Positions 8,307 to 16,846 of a stretch of DNA of 64,000 nt are shown in pieces. Within the stretch, counting starts at the first letter, position 1, and every line of letters starts with the position of its first letter. This DNA comes from Kineosporia succinea (lineage in GTDB: Bacteria; Actinomycetota; Actinomycetes; Actinomycetales; Kineosporiaceae), in the NCBI RefSeq assembly GCF_030811555.1, contig NZ_JAUSQZ010000001.1:5515241-5579240 (forward strand), written 5' to 3'. Position numbers and translations under genes: made by a program. The notes beneath the pieces were generated by a model that saw nothing but the letters and a program-made list of their open reading frames with translations, did not search any database and was not told the origin of the DNA.

Positions 8307-10318
8307 GCGTGGTCCTGAGCCGCGGCGCGCTACGAGCCGTGATCGGCGCATCGGACGACGCGCCCGTCGAGCTGCGCTCGCTGACGCTCCACGGCGCCGA
8401 GGCAGTACGCCCTCATCCGCTCGTCGAGGTACTCACGGCGTCCGAACGTCATGAGCGCATGACGCTCGGGTGCCGGGGCACCACGGTCGGCGCGCGGCTG
8501 CGCCTGACCACGATGGAGAAGGGTGTCGTGACCCAGACCGACCCGGTCACCGGTCTCTCGGTGCGCACGCGCCTGGCCCTCGACGACGGCGGTCTCCGCG
8601 TGAGCCACGAGCTACGCAACGACGGGGCCGAGGATGTCGTGATTTTCGCCGCCCCAACACTTTCCGTGCGAACCGCGGCCGAGCCCGCGCAGCTGACGCT
8701 CGCCTCCGGGCGCAGCGAATGGCTCGGCGAGGGACGGTGGCGTGAGGACGCGGTCGCGGATCTCCTGCCGGAGCTCGGTTTCGCCGCCGTCGCCCAGCCC
8801 GATCGCACGGGGTTCGGGCAGAGCAGCGCGGGCGGCTGGCCGACGGGCAGCGTGCTCCCCGTCGGGGTCCTCTCGCGCGCGGACGCCGTGAGCGTCGGGT
8901 GGCAGATCGAGAGCTCGGCGGGATGGCAGTGGTCGCTCTCGCGCGGTGACGGAGGGGTGGTCCTGAGCGCCGGTGGGCCCACGGAGCGCGAGCACCAGGC
9001 CGCGGTGCGGCTGCGGCCGGGGGACTCCTTCGAGACGGTCGCGGCGGGGCTCGTCGTCTCGGACGGCGGCCGTGACGGCGCGTTCGCGGCGCTCACGCGG
9101 CACCGGCGCGGCCTGCGCGAGGTGCGCGAGATCGAGCGGTCGCTGCCCGTCGTCTACAACGACTACATGAACACGCTCATGGGGCAGCCGAGCACGGAGC
9201 GTCTGCTCCCGCTGATCGCCGCGGCCGGCGAGGCCGGTGCGGAGTACTTCTGCATCGACGCGGGCTGGTTCACCGACAGCACCGACTACTGGAGCGAGGT
9301 GGGGGAGTGGCGCGAGGCGCCGACCCGCTTCGGCGGAGGGCTCGGACGGGTGATCGCGGCGATCCGGGACGCCGGGATGCGGCCGGGCCTGTGGATCGAG
9401 CCCGAATCGGTCGGCCTCGACTCGCCCGTCGCCGGGGCCCTGCCCGCGGACGCCTTCTTCCAGAGGTACGGCGCGGCCGTGGTGGAGCAGCGACGGCAGC
9501 ACCTCGACCTGCGGCACCCCGCCGCGGTGGCCCATCTCGACGCCGCCGTCGACCATCTCGTCACCGGGTTCGGCATCGAGTACCTCAAGCTCGACTACAA
9601 CATCGAGCCGGGGTCCGGCACCGACGTCGGCGGCCTCGCGCCGGGGCACGGGCTGCTCGCGCACACGAGAGCACTGCGGGACTGGCTCGTCGCGGTCCAG
9701 CGACGGCATCCGTGGCTGCTGATCGAGAACTGCGCCTCGGGTGCGATGCGCAGCGACTACCACCTGCTCGCCGTGACCCACCTGCAGTCCACGAGCGACC
9801 AGCAGGATGCTCTGCGGTACGCCGCGATCGCCGCGTCGGCGCCGGCCACCGTCCTGCCCGAGCAGGCGGGGAACTGGGTCTACCCCGCCGCGGCCATGAG
9901 CGAGGGCGAGCTCGACGTCACGCTCGTCTCGGGGCTGGCCGGCCGGTTCTACCTCGCCGGATTCCTGAACGAGCTGAGTGCCGACGCCCTGGCCCGCGTC
10001 CATGAGGCCGTCGCGCTGGCGAAGACCCTGCGCGGCGACCTCGCGAGCGCCACCCCGTTCTGGCCGATCGGCATGCCGGGGTGGGACGACGACATCCTGT
10101 GCCTGGGGCTGCGGCAGGAAGACGGTTCAGCGGTGTTCTGCGTGTGGTCGAGGGGAGCCGGGGGCGCCGATCTCGCGCTGCCGGACGTCGGCGCGCTCAC
10201 GCAGATCTTCCCCTCCGGTGCCGCATGGCCCACCGGTGCGGCCGATGATCAGGCGGTGGTCACGGTGCCGGCGGGACCGGCCGCGGCGGTCTTCCGCGGC
10301 GAGAGGGCCACTTCGTGA
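8303..10318 (+). CDS. Alpha-galactosidase-like glycoside hydrolase (GH36/GH-D)
   Basis: 671 residues with no signal peptide, so cytoplasmic. An N-terminal beta-sandwich (about 1-270) precedes a TIM barrel. EYLKLDYN carries the expected nucleophile Asp of the KxDxN motif, and STSDQQD matches the acid/base Asp region of clan GH-D. FCIDAGWF and GMRPGLWIEPE are further GH36 marks. It would release galactose from imported alpha-galactosides. It closes the LacI-oxidoreductase-hydrolase operon. The specificity could be another alpha-linked sugar. Confidence 0.85.
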   Translation: MSVVLSRGALRAVIGASDDAPVELRSLTLHGAEAVRPHPLVEVLTASERHERMTLGCRGTTVGARLRLTTMEKGVVTQTDPVTGLSVRTRLALDDGGLRVSHELRNDGAEDVVIFAAPTLSVRTAAEPAQLTLASGRSEWLGEGRWREDAVADLLPELGFAAVAQPDRTGFGQSSAGGWPTGSVLPVGVLSRADAVSVGWQIESSAGWQWSLSRGDGGVVLSAGGPTEREHQAAVRLRPGDSFETVAAGLVVSDGGRDGAFAALTRHRRGLREVREIERSLPVVYNDYMNTLMGQPSTERLLPLIAAAGEAGAEYFCIDAGWFTDSTDYWSEVGEWREAPTRFGGGLGRVIAAIRDAGMRPGLWIEPESVGLDSPVAGALPADAFFQRYGAAVVEQRRQHLDLRHPAAVAHLDAAVDHLVTGFGIEYLKLDYNIEPGSGTDVGGLAPGHGLLAHTRALRDWLVAVQRRHPWLLIENCASGAMRSDYHLLAVTHLQSTSDQQDALRYAAIAASAPATVLPEQAGNWVYPAAAMSEGELDVTLVSGLAGRFYLAGFLNELSADALARVHEAVALAKTLRGDLASATPFWPIGMPGWDDDILCLGLRQEDGSAVFCVWSRGAGGADLALPDVGALTQIFPSGAAWPTGAADDQAVVTVPAGPAAAVFRGERATS

Positions 10319-10366
10319 GCGCGTTGCGCCCGGTCGAGGTACTGCCGGTGACGGGCAGTTCGCGGT

Positions 10367-10382
10367 TGGGGTCCTGACCCCA
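10367..10382. terminator. Hairpin after the alpha-galactosidase gene
   Basis: Seven-base arms TGGGGTC and GACCCCA around CT can form a stem 49 bp after the stop. No T-run follows, so termination is unproven. It also lies near the point where codon habit changes. Confidence 0.35.
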
Positions 10383-10470
10383 GGGATCGGGCTCGATCTC
10401 GTTCCTGACTGCGACACAGCTGCTACGTCACGAGGGTCTCCCCGGGACCGGGCCTCGGCACCGTGCCGGT

Positions 10471-11685
10471 ATGACTGGTGTCTCGCCGAATCCCGCGGTG
10501 TCCCTGGACGGCCGAGTCCGGGCGTACGTCCCCGCCCTCGACGGTTTACGCGGGTTGGCCATCATCGGGGTGGTGCTGTTCCACACCGGTCACCTGCCCG
10601 GCGGGTTCCTGGGGGTGGATCTGTTCTTCGCCCTGTCCGGATACCTGATCACCGACCTCCTGCTGCACGAGATCCGGAAGACGGGCCGGGTGTCGCTGAC
10701 GGTCTTCTGGGGACGCCGGGTCCGGCGCCTGGGGCCGGCACTGGCCTTCCTGCTGGCGGGAGTCACCGTGTTCGTCGTGGTGGCAGGCTCGCCAGATCTG
10801 GTGCGCACGACGCTGGCCGACGGGCCTTGGGTGCAGGCGAACCTGGTCAACTGGCACCTGCTGGCCGAATCCTCCGACTACTGGGACCGGTTCGGGAACC
10901 AGCGGGTTTTCGAGCACCTGTGGAGTGTCGCGGTCGAGGAGCAGTTCTACCTGGTGTGGCCGTTCCTGCTCCTGCTGATAGCGCGCGGCGCACACCAGGT
11001 CGAACGGTGGGTGGCGGTGGCGGCCGTAACCGTCGCAGCCGTCTCGGCGGTGCTGATGACCGGTCTCCACGATCCGGCCGCCCCGAGCCGGGTGTACACC
11101 GGTACCGACACCCGGGCGTTCTCGCTGCTGCTCGGAGCCGTGGTCGCGACGGCCGGCGGGAGAACGGTGCTGAACCGACTGCCGCGCCGTTGGGTGGGCC
11201 CCGGTCAGGTGGTGCTGCTGGTGGCTCTGGCGGCGGCGTGGTTGCTGGTCGACGGGCCGGACACCCCCGGATTGTTCCCCGGCGGCCTCTTCGCGTATGC
11301 GGCAGGGGCGGCTCTCCTGATCGGATGGTGCGTTCAGGAGCCGGGATCGGCCGTCAGCCGGGTACTGGGCCGGTCGCCGCTGCGCTGGGTGGGCTCCATC
11401 TCGTACAGCCTCTACCTGTGGCACTGGCCCGTCATCGTCCTGCTGGGGCGCCACCCGAGCGGGTTCGGGGTCTGCGTCGTCTCTCTCGCCCTGGCCTGCC
11501 TGTCGAAGTACCTGGTGGAGGACCCGGTCCGGTACCGGGCGGCCTGGGCGCGAGACGGCCGTGGCGCCGTGGTCTTCGTGGTGGTCATGCTGGCGCTGGC
11601 TCTGTTGTGGGTCTTCCTGCCCGGACCGGCCGCCCCGGAGATCGACATCACCCAGGTGGACTGCTGCGGCCCGGTGACGGGCTGA
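10471..11685 (+). CDS. Acyltransferase family 3 (OafA/YrhL-like) membrane protein
   Basis: 404 residues with about ten membrane spans. The early RxxR-type and His block is recognisable (LDGLRGLAIIGVVLFHTGHLPGG), as is the conserved SVAVEEQFYLVWPF. Such enzymes move acyl groups, commonly acetyl, onto surface glycans. Many relatives carry a fused C-terminal SGNH domain; this one does not, but a separate SGNH lipoprotein lies at 14357. The 3' end overlaps the convergent lipoprotein gene by 38 bp. Substrate unknown. Confidence 0.88.
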   Translation: MTGVSPNPAVSLDGRVRAYVPALDGLRGLAIIGVVLFHTGHLPGGFLGVDLFFALSGYLITDLLLHEIRKTGRVSLTVFWGRRVRRLGPALAFLLAGVTVFVVVAGSPDLVRTTLADGPWVQANLVNWHLLAESSDYWDRFGNQRVFEHLWSVAVEEQFYLVWPFLLLLIARGAHQVERWVAVAAVTVAAVSAVLMTGLHDPAAPSRVYTGTDTRAFSLLLGAVVATAGGRTVLNRLPRRWVGPGQVVLLVALAAAWLLVDGPDTPGLFPGGLFAYAAGAALLIGWCVQEPGSAVSRVLGRSPLRWVGSISYSLYLWHWPVIVLLGRHPSGFGVCVVSLALACLSKYLVEDPVRYRAAWARDGRGAVVFVVVMLALALLWVFLPGPAAPEIDITQVDCCGPVTG

Positions 11686-12151
11686 GCACGCTGCAGGTCC
11701 GGGGGCGGTCCGAGCCCGTGGACGGGATCGTGAAGACGATCCGCACCGTGGTCGTGGGCGACCCACCGCTCTGCACCTGGTTGGCCAGGGCGGTGCAGAC
11801 GATCTGCTCGATGCCCCGCGGGCTGACCTCGGACGCGGCCACCGGCACCTTGAGCACGATGGTGGAGTCGCTGACGGTCGCCTCGACCCGCGTCACCTCG
11901 GTGGAGGCGATCCCGGTCGTCAGGCCCGAGCCGCCCGGTCCCTGGAGCAGCAGTGTCACGGCGTCGGAAACAGTTCCCAGTCGCCCGGTCTCGAACACGT
12001 CGGCCTGCAACTCCTGCCGTGAGTCGAGGAAGTAGACGGTCGGGCCGGGCGATATCCCGGTCGGCGCCTGACCGGCGTCGTCCGGGCCGGTGGGTTGCAG
12101 GCCGCAGGCCGCGAGAAGGAGGACGACGGCCATCCAGCCAACGTGTTTCAC
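11648..12151 (-). CDS. GerMN-domain lipoprotein downstream of a sensor kinase
   Basis: 167 residues. The signal peptide ends in a lipobox (LLLAAC), then a short linker and one GerMN-like domain (VYFLDSRQELQADVF to about residue 150), and a Pro/Ser-rich tail. It overlaps the kinase by four bases (ATGA). In MtrAB-LpqB systems a lipoprotein with GerMN-like domains follows the kinase and tunes it; this looks like a reduced version without the LpqB propeller. That role is inferred from order and domain. Confidence 0.75.
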   Translation of the reverse strand: MKHVGWMAVVLLLAACGLQPTGPDDAGQAPTGISPGPTVYFLDSRQELQADVFETGRLGTVSDAVTLLLQGPGGSGLTTGIASTEVTRVEATVSDSTIVLKVPVAASEVSPRGIEQIVCTALANQVQSGGSPTTTVRIVFTIPSTGSDRPRTCSVLSPSPGRSSPPG

Positions 12152-13560
12152 GACGGCCTCACGTTCCTGGGAATGCGCAGGACGAACTGTGCCCCGCCGG
12201 TCTCGGCGCGGCCGGCGGTGAGACCGCCACCGTGCAGGCGAGCGTTCTCCAGGGCGATGGCCAGTCCCAGTCCGCTGCCCGTACTACGGGACCGGGCGGC
12301 GTCGGCCTTGTAGAACCGGTCGAAGACGTGGTCCCGGACACCGTCGTCCAGCCCCGGTCCGTGGTCGACGACCGTGATCAGCACCTGCGCCACAGCGGGG
12401 AGGACGCTGACCAGGACCGGAGGGCGGCCGTGCCGGAAGGCGTTGGCGACCAGGTTCGCCAGGATCACGTCCAGACGCCGGCGATCCACGGGCACCCAGA
12501 GCTGCTCGGGCACGGTCAGGACGACCTGGTCCAACCAGGACCGGGCCCGTAGGCAGTCGCGGACCGCGCCGGCGAGCTCGACGTCCTCGATCCGCAGCGG
12601 AGCCGTTCCGGCATCGAAACGGGACACCTCCATGAGGTCTTCGACCAGCCGGACCAGCCGGTGGGTCTCGGTGATGGCCAGGGTCGCGGACTCCTGGACG
12701 GCCGGCTCGAGATCGTCGGTGACGGTGGACAGCACATCCATCACCGCCGTCAGGGTGCTCAGCGGGGTACGCAGCTCGTGGGAGACGTCGGCGGCGAACC
12801 GGCGGGCCTCGGCCTGCATCCGCTGCATCGTCGTGATCGAGGCCTGCAACGACTCGGCCATCTCGTTGACGGTGACGGTCAGCTCCGCCAGTTCGTCTGC
12901 GCCCGCCGGAGCGGTACGCGCCCGCAGATCCCCGTCGGCCAGCCGGCGCGCGGTGTCGCGCAGATCGCGCACCGGGCGTAGCACGCTGCCCGCCGCCAGC
13001 AGTGCCAGCAGGACGGCCAGAGGGATCACGAGCGCCGCCGCACCGATCGAGGCCCGGGTGAGGTTCTCGACCTCGTGCTGGACCGGGCTGAGATCACGGA
13101 CGGCGAACACCTCGATGCCGGAGGCCGTTCTCGTGCCGTCGGGAGCCGTGACGACGATCGAGGTGCCGAGCAGGAGCAGCGGACGCCCGTGCGCGGTGAT
13201 CCGCTGGCTGAACATACGGTTCCGGGTGCTGACGGTCTGGCGCAGGGTGTCGGTGACGACGTCGACGCCGGCACCGGAACCCGAGCGCAGATCACGATAG
13301 GTGACGAGCGTGTCCGCGCCGACCGCCGCGCGCAGACGGTCCAGGGCACTCTGGTCCGGGGGATACGTGAGGGTCGGGGCGACGACGCCGATCTGATCGC
13401 TGAAGCCCCGGACCAGCTGGTCCTGACTGGAGGTGACCAGGGCGCGACCGGCCGACCGGGTGCCGGCCCACACCGACGCGGCGGCGCCGAGCAGGGTGAC
13501 CAGGACGAAAGCGGCCAGCAGACGGGTGCGCAGGCCGCGTGGCCACGGTCTCCAGGTCAC
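12148..13560 (-). CDS. Membrane sensor histidine kinase
   Basis: 470 residues. Two membrane spans (about 13-32 and 165-185) bracket an extracellular sensor region. A HAMP domain follows (RPVRDLRDTARRLADGDL), then HisKA with the phospho-acceptor His in FAADVSHELRTPLSTL, and a HATPase domain with the glycine box STGSGLGLAIA. It overlaps the regulator upstream and the lipoprotein downstream by four bases each, so the three form one operon. The signal is unknown; neighbours suggest the cell envelope. Confidence 0.93.
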   Translation of the reverse strand: MTWRPWPRGLRTRLLAAFVLVTLLGAAASVWAGTRSAGRALVTSSQDQLVRGFSDQIGVVAPTLTYPPDQSALDRLRAAVGADTLVTYRDLRSGSGAGVDVVTDTLRQTVSTRNRMFSQRITAHGRPLLLLGTSIVVTAPDGTRTASGIEVFAVRDLSPVQHEVENLTRASIGAAALVIPLAVLLALLAAGSVLRPVRDLRDTARRLADGDLRARTAPAGADELAELTVTVNEMAESLQASITTMQRMQAEARRFAADVSHELRTPLSTLTAVMDVLSTVTDDLEPAVQESATLAITETHRLVRLVEDLMEVSRFDAGTAPLRIEDVELAGAVRDCLRARSWLDQVVLTVPEQLWVPVDRRRLDVILANLVANAFRHGRPPVLVSVLPAVAQVLITVVDHGPGLDDGVRDHVFDRFYKADAARSRSTGSGLGLAIALENARLHGGGLTAGRAETGGAQFVLRIPRNVRPS

Positions 13561-14246
13561 AGGGGCCCGAACCGGTAGCCGAATCCCCGCACGGTCTGGA
13601 CGTATTCCGGGACAGCCGGATTCGCCTCGATCTTGGCCCGCAGACGCTGGACACAGTTGTCCACCAGCCGGGAGTCACCGAGATAGTCGTGCTCCCACAC
13701 CTCCCGCAGCAACTGCTGCCGGCTGAACACCTGCTCAGGAGAACCCGAGAGCGTCAGCAGCAGGCGCAGTTCGGTCGCCGTCAGGGCGACGTTCACGCCC
13801 TGCCGCGACACGGTCAGGGCCGTGGTGTCGATCTGCAGGTCACGATGAGTTCGCATCCGGCCGGCCGACGCAACGTCGGGGGCGCTCACCCCGCGCCGCA
13901 GGACGGCCCGGATCCGTGCGTCGATCACCGCGGGCTGGGCCGGCTTGACCACGTAGTCGTCCGCTCCGGCGGCCAGCCCGCCGACCACGTCGAAATCGTC
14001 GCCGCGGGCGGTCAGCATGATCACCGGCACCTCACCGTCCGACCGCAGGCGACGGCAGACCTCCAAGCCGTCGATCCCGGGCAGCATGAGGTCGAGGACC
14101 ACCAGATCCACCGGCCGGCGCCGGAACTCGTGCAGGCCGTCCTCCCCGCTCGAGGCTGCCCGGATCTCGTGCCCGTAACGGCTCAGGGCCAGTTCCAGAC
14201 CTCGTCGGAGCAGCGGGTCGTCTTCGATGAGCAGCACGGACACCAC
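13557..14246 (-). CDS. OmpR/PhoB-family response regulator
   Basis: 229 residues. The receiver domain has the acidic pocket in LLIEDD, the phospho-acceptor Asp in VVLDLMLPGIDG and Lys in VVKPAQP; a winged-helix DNA-binding domain follows (LTATELRLLLTLSGSPEQVFSRQQLLREVW). I chose GTG 14246, which starts directly at the receiver strand; GTG 14243 is equally possible. It is partner of the overlapping kinase gene. It may control the divergent SGNH lipoprotein gene 110 bp away; that is inference. Confidence 0.92.
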   Translation of the reverse strand: MVSVLLIEDDPLLRRGLELALSRYGHEIRAASSGEDGLHEFRRRPVDLVVLDLMLPGIDGLEVCRRLRSDGEVPVIMLTARGDDFDVVGGLAAGADDYVVKPAQPAVIDARIRAVLRRGVSAPDVASAGRMRTHRDLQIDTTALTVSRQGVNVALTATELRLLLTLSGSPEQVFSRQQLLREVWEHDYLGDSRLVDNCVQRLRAKIEANPAVPEYVQTVRGFGYRFGPL

Positions 14247-14356
14247 CCGCCCAGTATGCCGGGCGGGCAGGGACCTGAATGATCGTCGTGGTGCTTGCGA
14301 CACGACCGGGACATGGGGAGGGTCCGCGTGGGACACCACCCCGGGACGCTGGACCC

Positions 14357-15127
14357 ATGACGACGAAACGACGACTGATTCCTTTCCTGGCCGGGGCGCT
14401 GATGCTGGCGACCACGGCCTGTTCCGCCGGCTCGGGCTCCTCGTCGCCCGCGGCGACCGGGCTTTCGGCCGGACCGGGGACCTCCGGCCCCAACCGGGTG
14501 GTCCTGGTGGGCGACTCGGTGGCTGCCGGCCTGGCTCTGCCGATGCGGGAGGCGCTGGCGGCGGGTGGTGTGCGGTTCCGGTCGCTGGCGGCCGACGGCG
14601 GGGGAGCGGTGGTCGGTCCGGTCTCCGCGCAGGTGTGGAAGGACCTGCCCGGAGATCTCGCCGAGGCCACGCCGGACACAGTCGTCTACCAGATCACCAC
14701 GTACGACTGGGGTACCGAGAAGCAGCAGGAGACCGGCTACCGGCGACTGCTGAGCGCGGCGACCGACGTCGGCGCCGATCTCCTGATCGTCACCATGCCC
14801 CCGATCAGGGCCGATGACTTCTACCGCCCGCACCTGAAGGAACTCGGGCACGCCACCCGGGCCGCGCAGAGGGTCGCCGATTCCTCGGGCGGCCGGGCCG
14901 CCGTGCTCGACGCGAGCCAGGTCTGGGGGACCTCCTACCAGCAGACCAGGGACGGCAAGGCCGACCGCAGCTCGGACGGCATCCATGTCTGCCCGCAGGG
15001 CGCGGCCCGTTTCACCGGCTGGTTCCTGAAGGAGATGGCTGAGCGGCACCCGGGTTTCACCCCGCCGGCCGCCGGCGAGTGGGCCAACACCGGCTGGGCC
15101 GGTGACCAGCACTTCATCGGCTGCTGA
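14357..15127 (+). CDS. SGNH-hydrolase-like lipoprotein
   Basis: 256 residues. The lipobox is ATTAC, followed by a Ser/Gly/Pro linker. GDSVAAG is block I with the catalytic Ser; SSDGIHVCPQG matches block V with Asp and His. ATG 14357 was chosen because it opens the signal peptide. Such proteins hydrolyse or transfer ester-linked acyl groups. With the SGNH-less acyltransferase at 10471 it could form a split version of the usual AT3-SGNH fusion, working outside the membrane; that pairing is inferred. Confidence 0.82.
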   Translation: MTTKRRLIPFLAGALMLATTACSAGSGSSSPAATGLSAGPGTSGPNRVVLVGDSVAAGLALPMREALAAGGVRFRSLAADGGGAVVGPVSAQVWKDLPGDLAEATPDTVVYQITTYDWGTEKQQETGYRRLLSAATDVGADLLIVTMPPIRADDFYRPHLKELGHATRAAQRVADSSGGRAAVLDASQVWGTSYQQTRDGKADRSSDGIHVCPQGAARFTGWFLKEMAERHPGFTPPAAGEWANTGWAGDQHFIGC

Positions 15128-15649
15128 CCAGGTCACGCAGCCGGCCGGCGGGTTTCGCGCGTCGCCGTCCGTCCGGTACCAGCTCGGCCCGGACGCGGCC
15201 CAGACGCGGCCCAGACTCGTCCCCGGCCCGGAACGCCGCCCACCGATACAGTGCTGGTGCATCCAGCGACCCTCGCCAGACGAACGCGGAACCAGGACGA
15301 TGCCCCAGGACGTCCTGGCCCCGCCGTTCATCGCACCGTCATCGTGGTCTCGCCGCCGGCGCGACCGGCCGGCTCGCACCGAGGCCGGTCGCGTGGGCGC
15401 AAATGCCTGTGGCGGAACCCTTTCGGTCACCCGGGCGGAACGGCCGCCCGGCGAAGTGCGCAGATGTGCCCGGATCGCGGTGTTTCACAGGTTTAATCTC
15501 AAATACTGACCGTGACCGATCTTGACCCCGTATGTTCCTAGGTGCGACCCGGACGATGTGTATCTCGCCGGTATGTCGTTCATCCGTCGATCGGTCAACG
15601 CGGCCCGCGGCGCCCTGGCGTGTCCAACCTCCGTGCGAGAGGGCCTTTC
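15128..15649. other. Gap of 522 bp without a recognisable gene
   Basis: I see no convincing coding frame. There is an 11-bp direct repeat (GACGCGGCCCA twice, 15192-15213) and a less GC-rich pocket at about 15480-15540 that may hold the promoter of the glycosyltransferase operon. No clear -10/-35 pair or RNA gene was found. Confidence 0.5.
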
Positions 15650-16846
15650 ATGGCTATCGACACCACGATCGTCGTGCCGACGTACAACGAGTCCGGCAAT
15701 GTTCCCGAGCTGGTGCGGCAATTGCGAGAGGCATTCGCGGACCGTGAGGCAGAGATCCTCTTCGTCGACGACTCCACCGATCTGACCCCCGTGGTCATCC
15801 GCGAGATGCAGCATCAGCAGGCGGGTCCGGCCGGGGTCCGGCCGGGAGTTCCCGCCACCCCCGTGCGCCTGATCCATCGTGAGGCAGGCCTGCGCACGGG
15901 AGGGCTGGCCGGGGCGGTGACAGCGGGAATTGCCTCGGCCGCCGGCGATTTCGTCGTGGTCATGGACGCCGACCTGCAGCATCCACCGGCCCTGGCGCCT
16001 CTGCTGCGCGACCGTCTCACCACGGCCGGCGTCGATCTGGTGGTGGCCAGCCGGTACGACGGCTCGGGCGACGCCTCCGGTCTGGGATCCGTCTGGCGCC
16101 AGCGGGTCTCGGGAGCCAGCACGCTGCTGAGCCGGGCCCTGTTCCCGCGCCGGGTCGGGGCGAAGTGCACCGATCCGATGACGGGCTTCTTCTGCCTGCG
16201 TCGTGACGCCGTCGATCTCGGCCGGCTGCGCCCGCGAGGGTTCAAGATCCTGCTCGAGATCCTCGTCAGTCACGATGTGAGCGTCCACGACCAGCCTTTC
16301 GTGTTCGGGAGCCGCGTCACCGGCGAGTCGAAGGCCTCGTGGCGCAACGGCTTCGCCTTCGTGCACCAGTTGCTGTCCCTGCGCTTCAGCCGGCCCTTCC
16401 GGTTCGCGGCGGTGGGCGCACTCGGGCTGGTGGTGAACCTGCTGGTCATGGCCGGTCTGCTGAAGCTGGGCACCGGCTACGTGGCGGCCTCGGTCCTGGC
16501 CACCGAGATCACGATCGTCCACAACTTCGTCCTCCAGGAACGCTTCGTCTTCGAACCGCACCTGGGCGCCGCGCCCCTGCGGTTCACCCGTCTGCAACGG
16601 GCCTGGCGCTCGCTCCTCTACAACAACCTCGACGCACTGGCGAGGACACCCCTGCTCATCGTGCTGGTCGAGGTGGCCCGTCTGCACTCGGTCGGGGCCC
16701 AGTTCCTCACCCTGGTGCTGTCATTCGCCGCCCGGTTCCTGTTCATGGCGAAGTTCGTCTACGAGCCGCGGACCCCGGTCCCCGGCCTCGTGCGCCCGCT
16801 CGCCGGGGCGAAGCCGAACCTTCTCGAAGAGGGGATGGCGTCATGA
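15650..16846 (+). CDS. Family-2 glycosyltransferase fused to a GtrA-like membrane domain
   Basis: 398 residues. The N-terminal part is a polyprenyl-phosphate sugar synthase type GT2 (TIVVPTYNESGNVPELV; VVMDADLQHPP with the DxD-type site). From about residue 245 come four membrane spans of a GtrA domain (FRFAAVGALGLVVNLLVMAG; ITIVHNFVLQERFVF). It probably makes a lipid-linked sugar and helps flip it. I chose ATG 15650, which starts at the fold. It overlaps the next gene by ATGA; the downstream GT39-like gene would use the lipid-linked donor. Confidence 0.88.
   Translation: MAIDTTIVVPTYNESGNVPELVRQLREAFADREAEILFVDDSTDLTPVVIREMQHQQAGPAGVRPGVPATPVRLIHREAGLRTGGLAGAVTAGIASAAGDFVVVMDADLQHPPALAPLLRDRLTTAGVDLVVASRYDGSGDASGLGSVWRQRVSGASTLLSRALFPRRVGAKCTDPMTGFFCLRRDAVDLGRLRPRGFKILLEILVSHDVSVHDQPFVFGSRVTGESKASWRNGFAFVHQLLSLRFSRPFRFAAVGALGLVVNLLVMAGLLKLGTGYVAASVLATEITIVHNFVLQERFVFEPHLGAAPLRFTRLQRAWRSLLYNNLDALARTPLLIVLVEVARLHSVGAQFLTLVLSFAARFLFMAKFVYEPRTPVPGLVRPLAGAKPNLLEEGMAS

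Noticed and set aside
15522-15785. Short plus-strand frame beginning near 15522
   Set aside because: It overlaps the glycosyltransferase start in another frame and shows no conserved feature.
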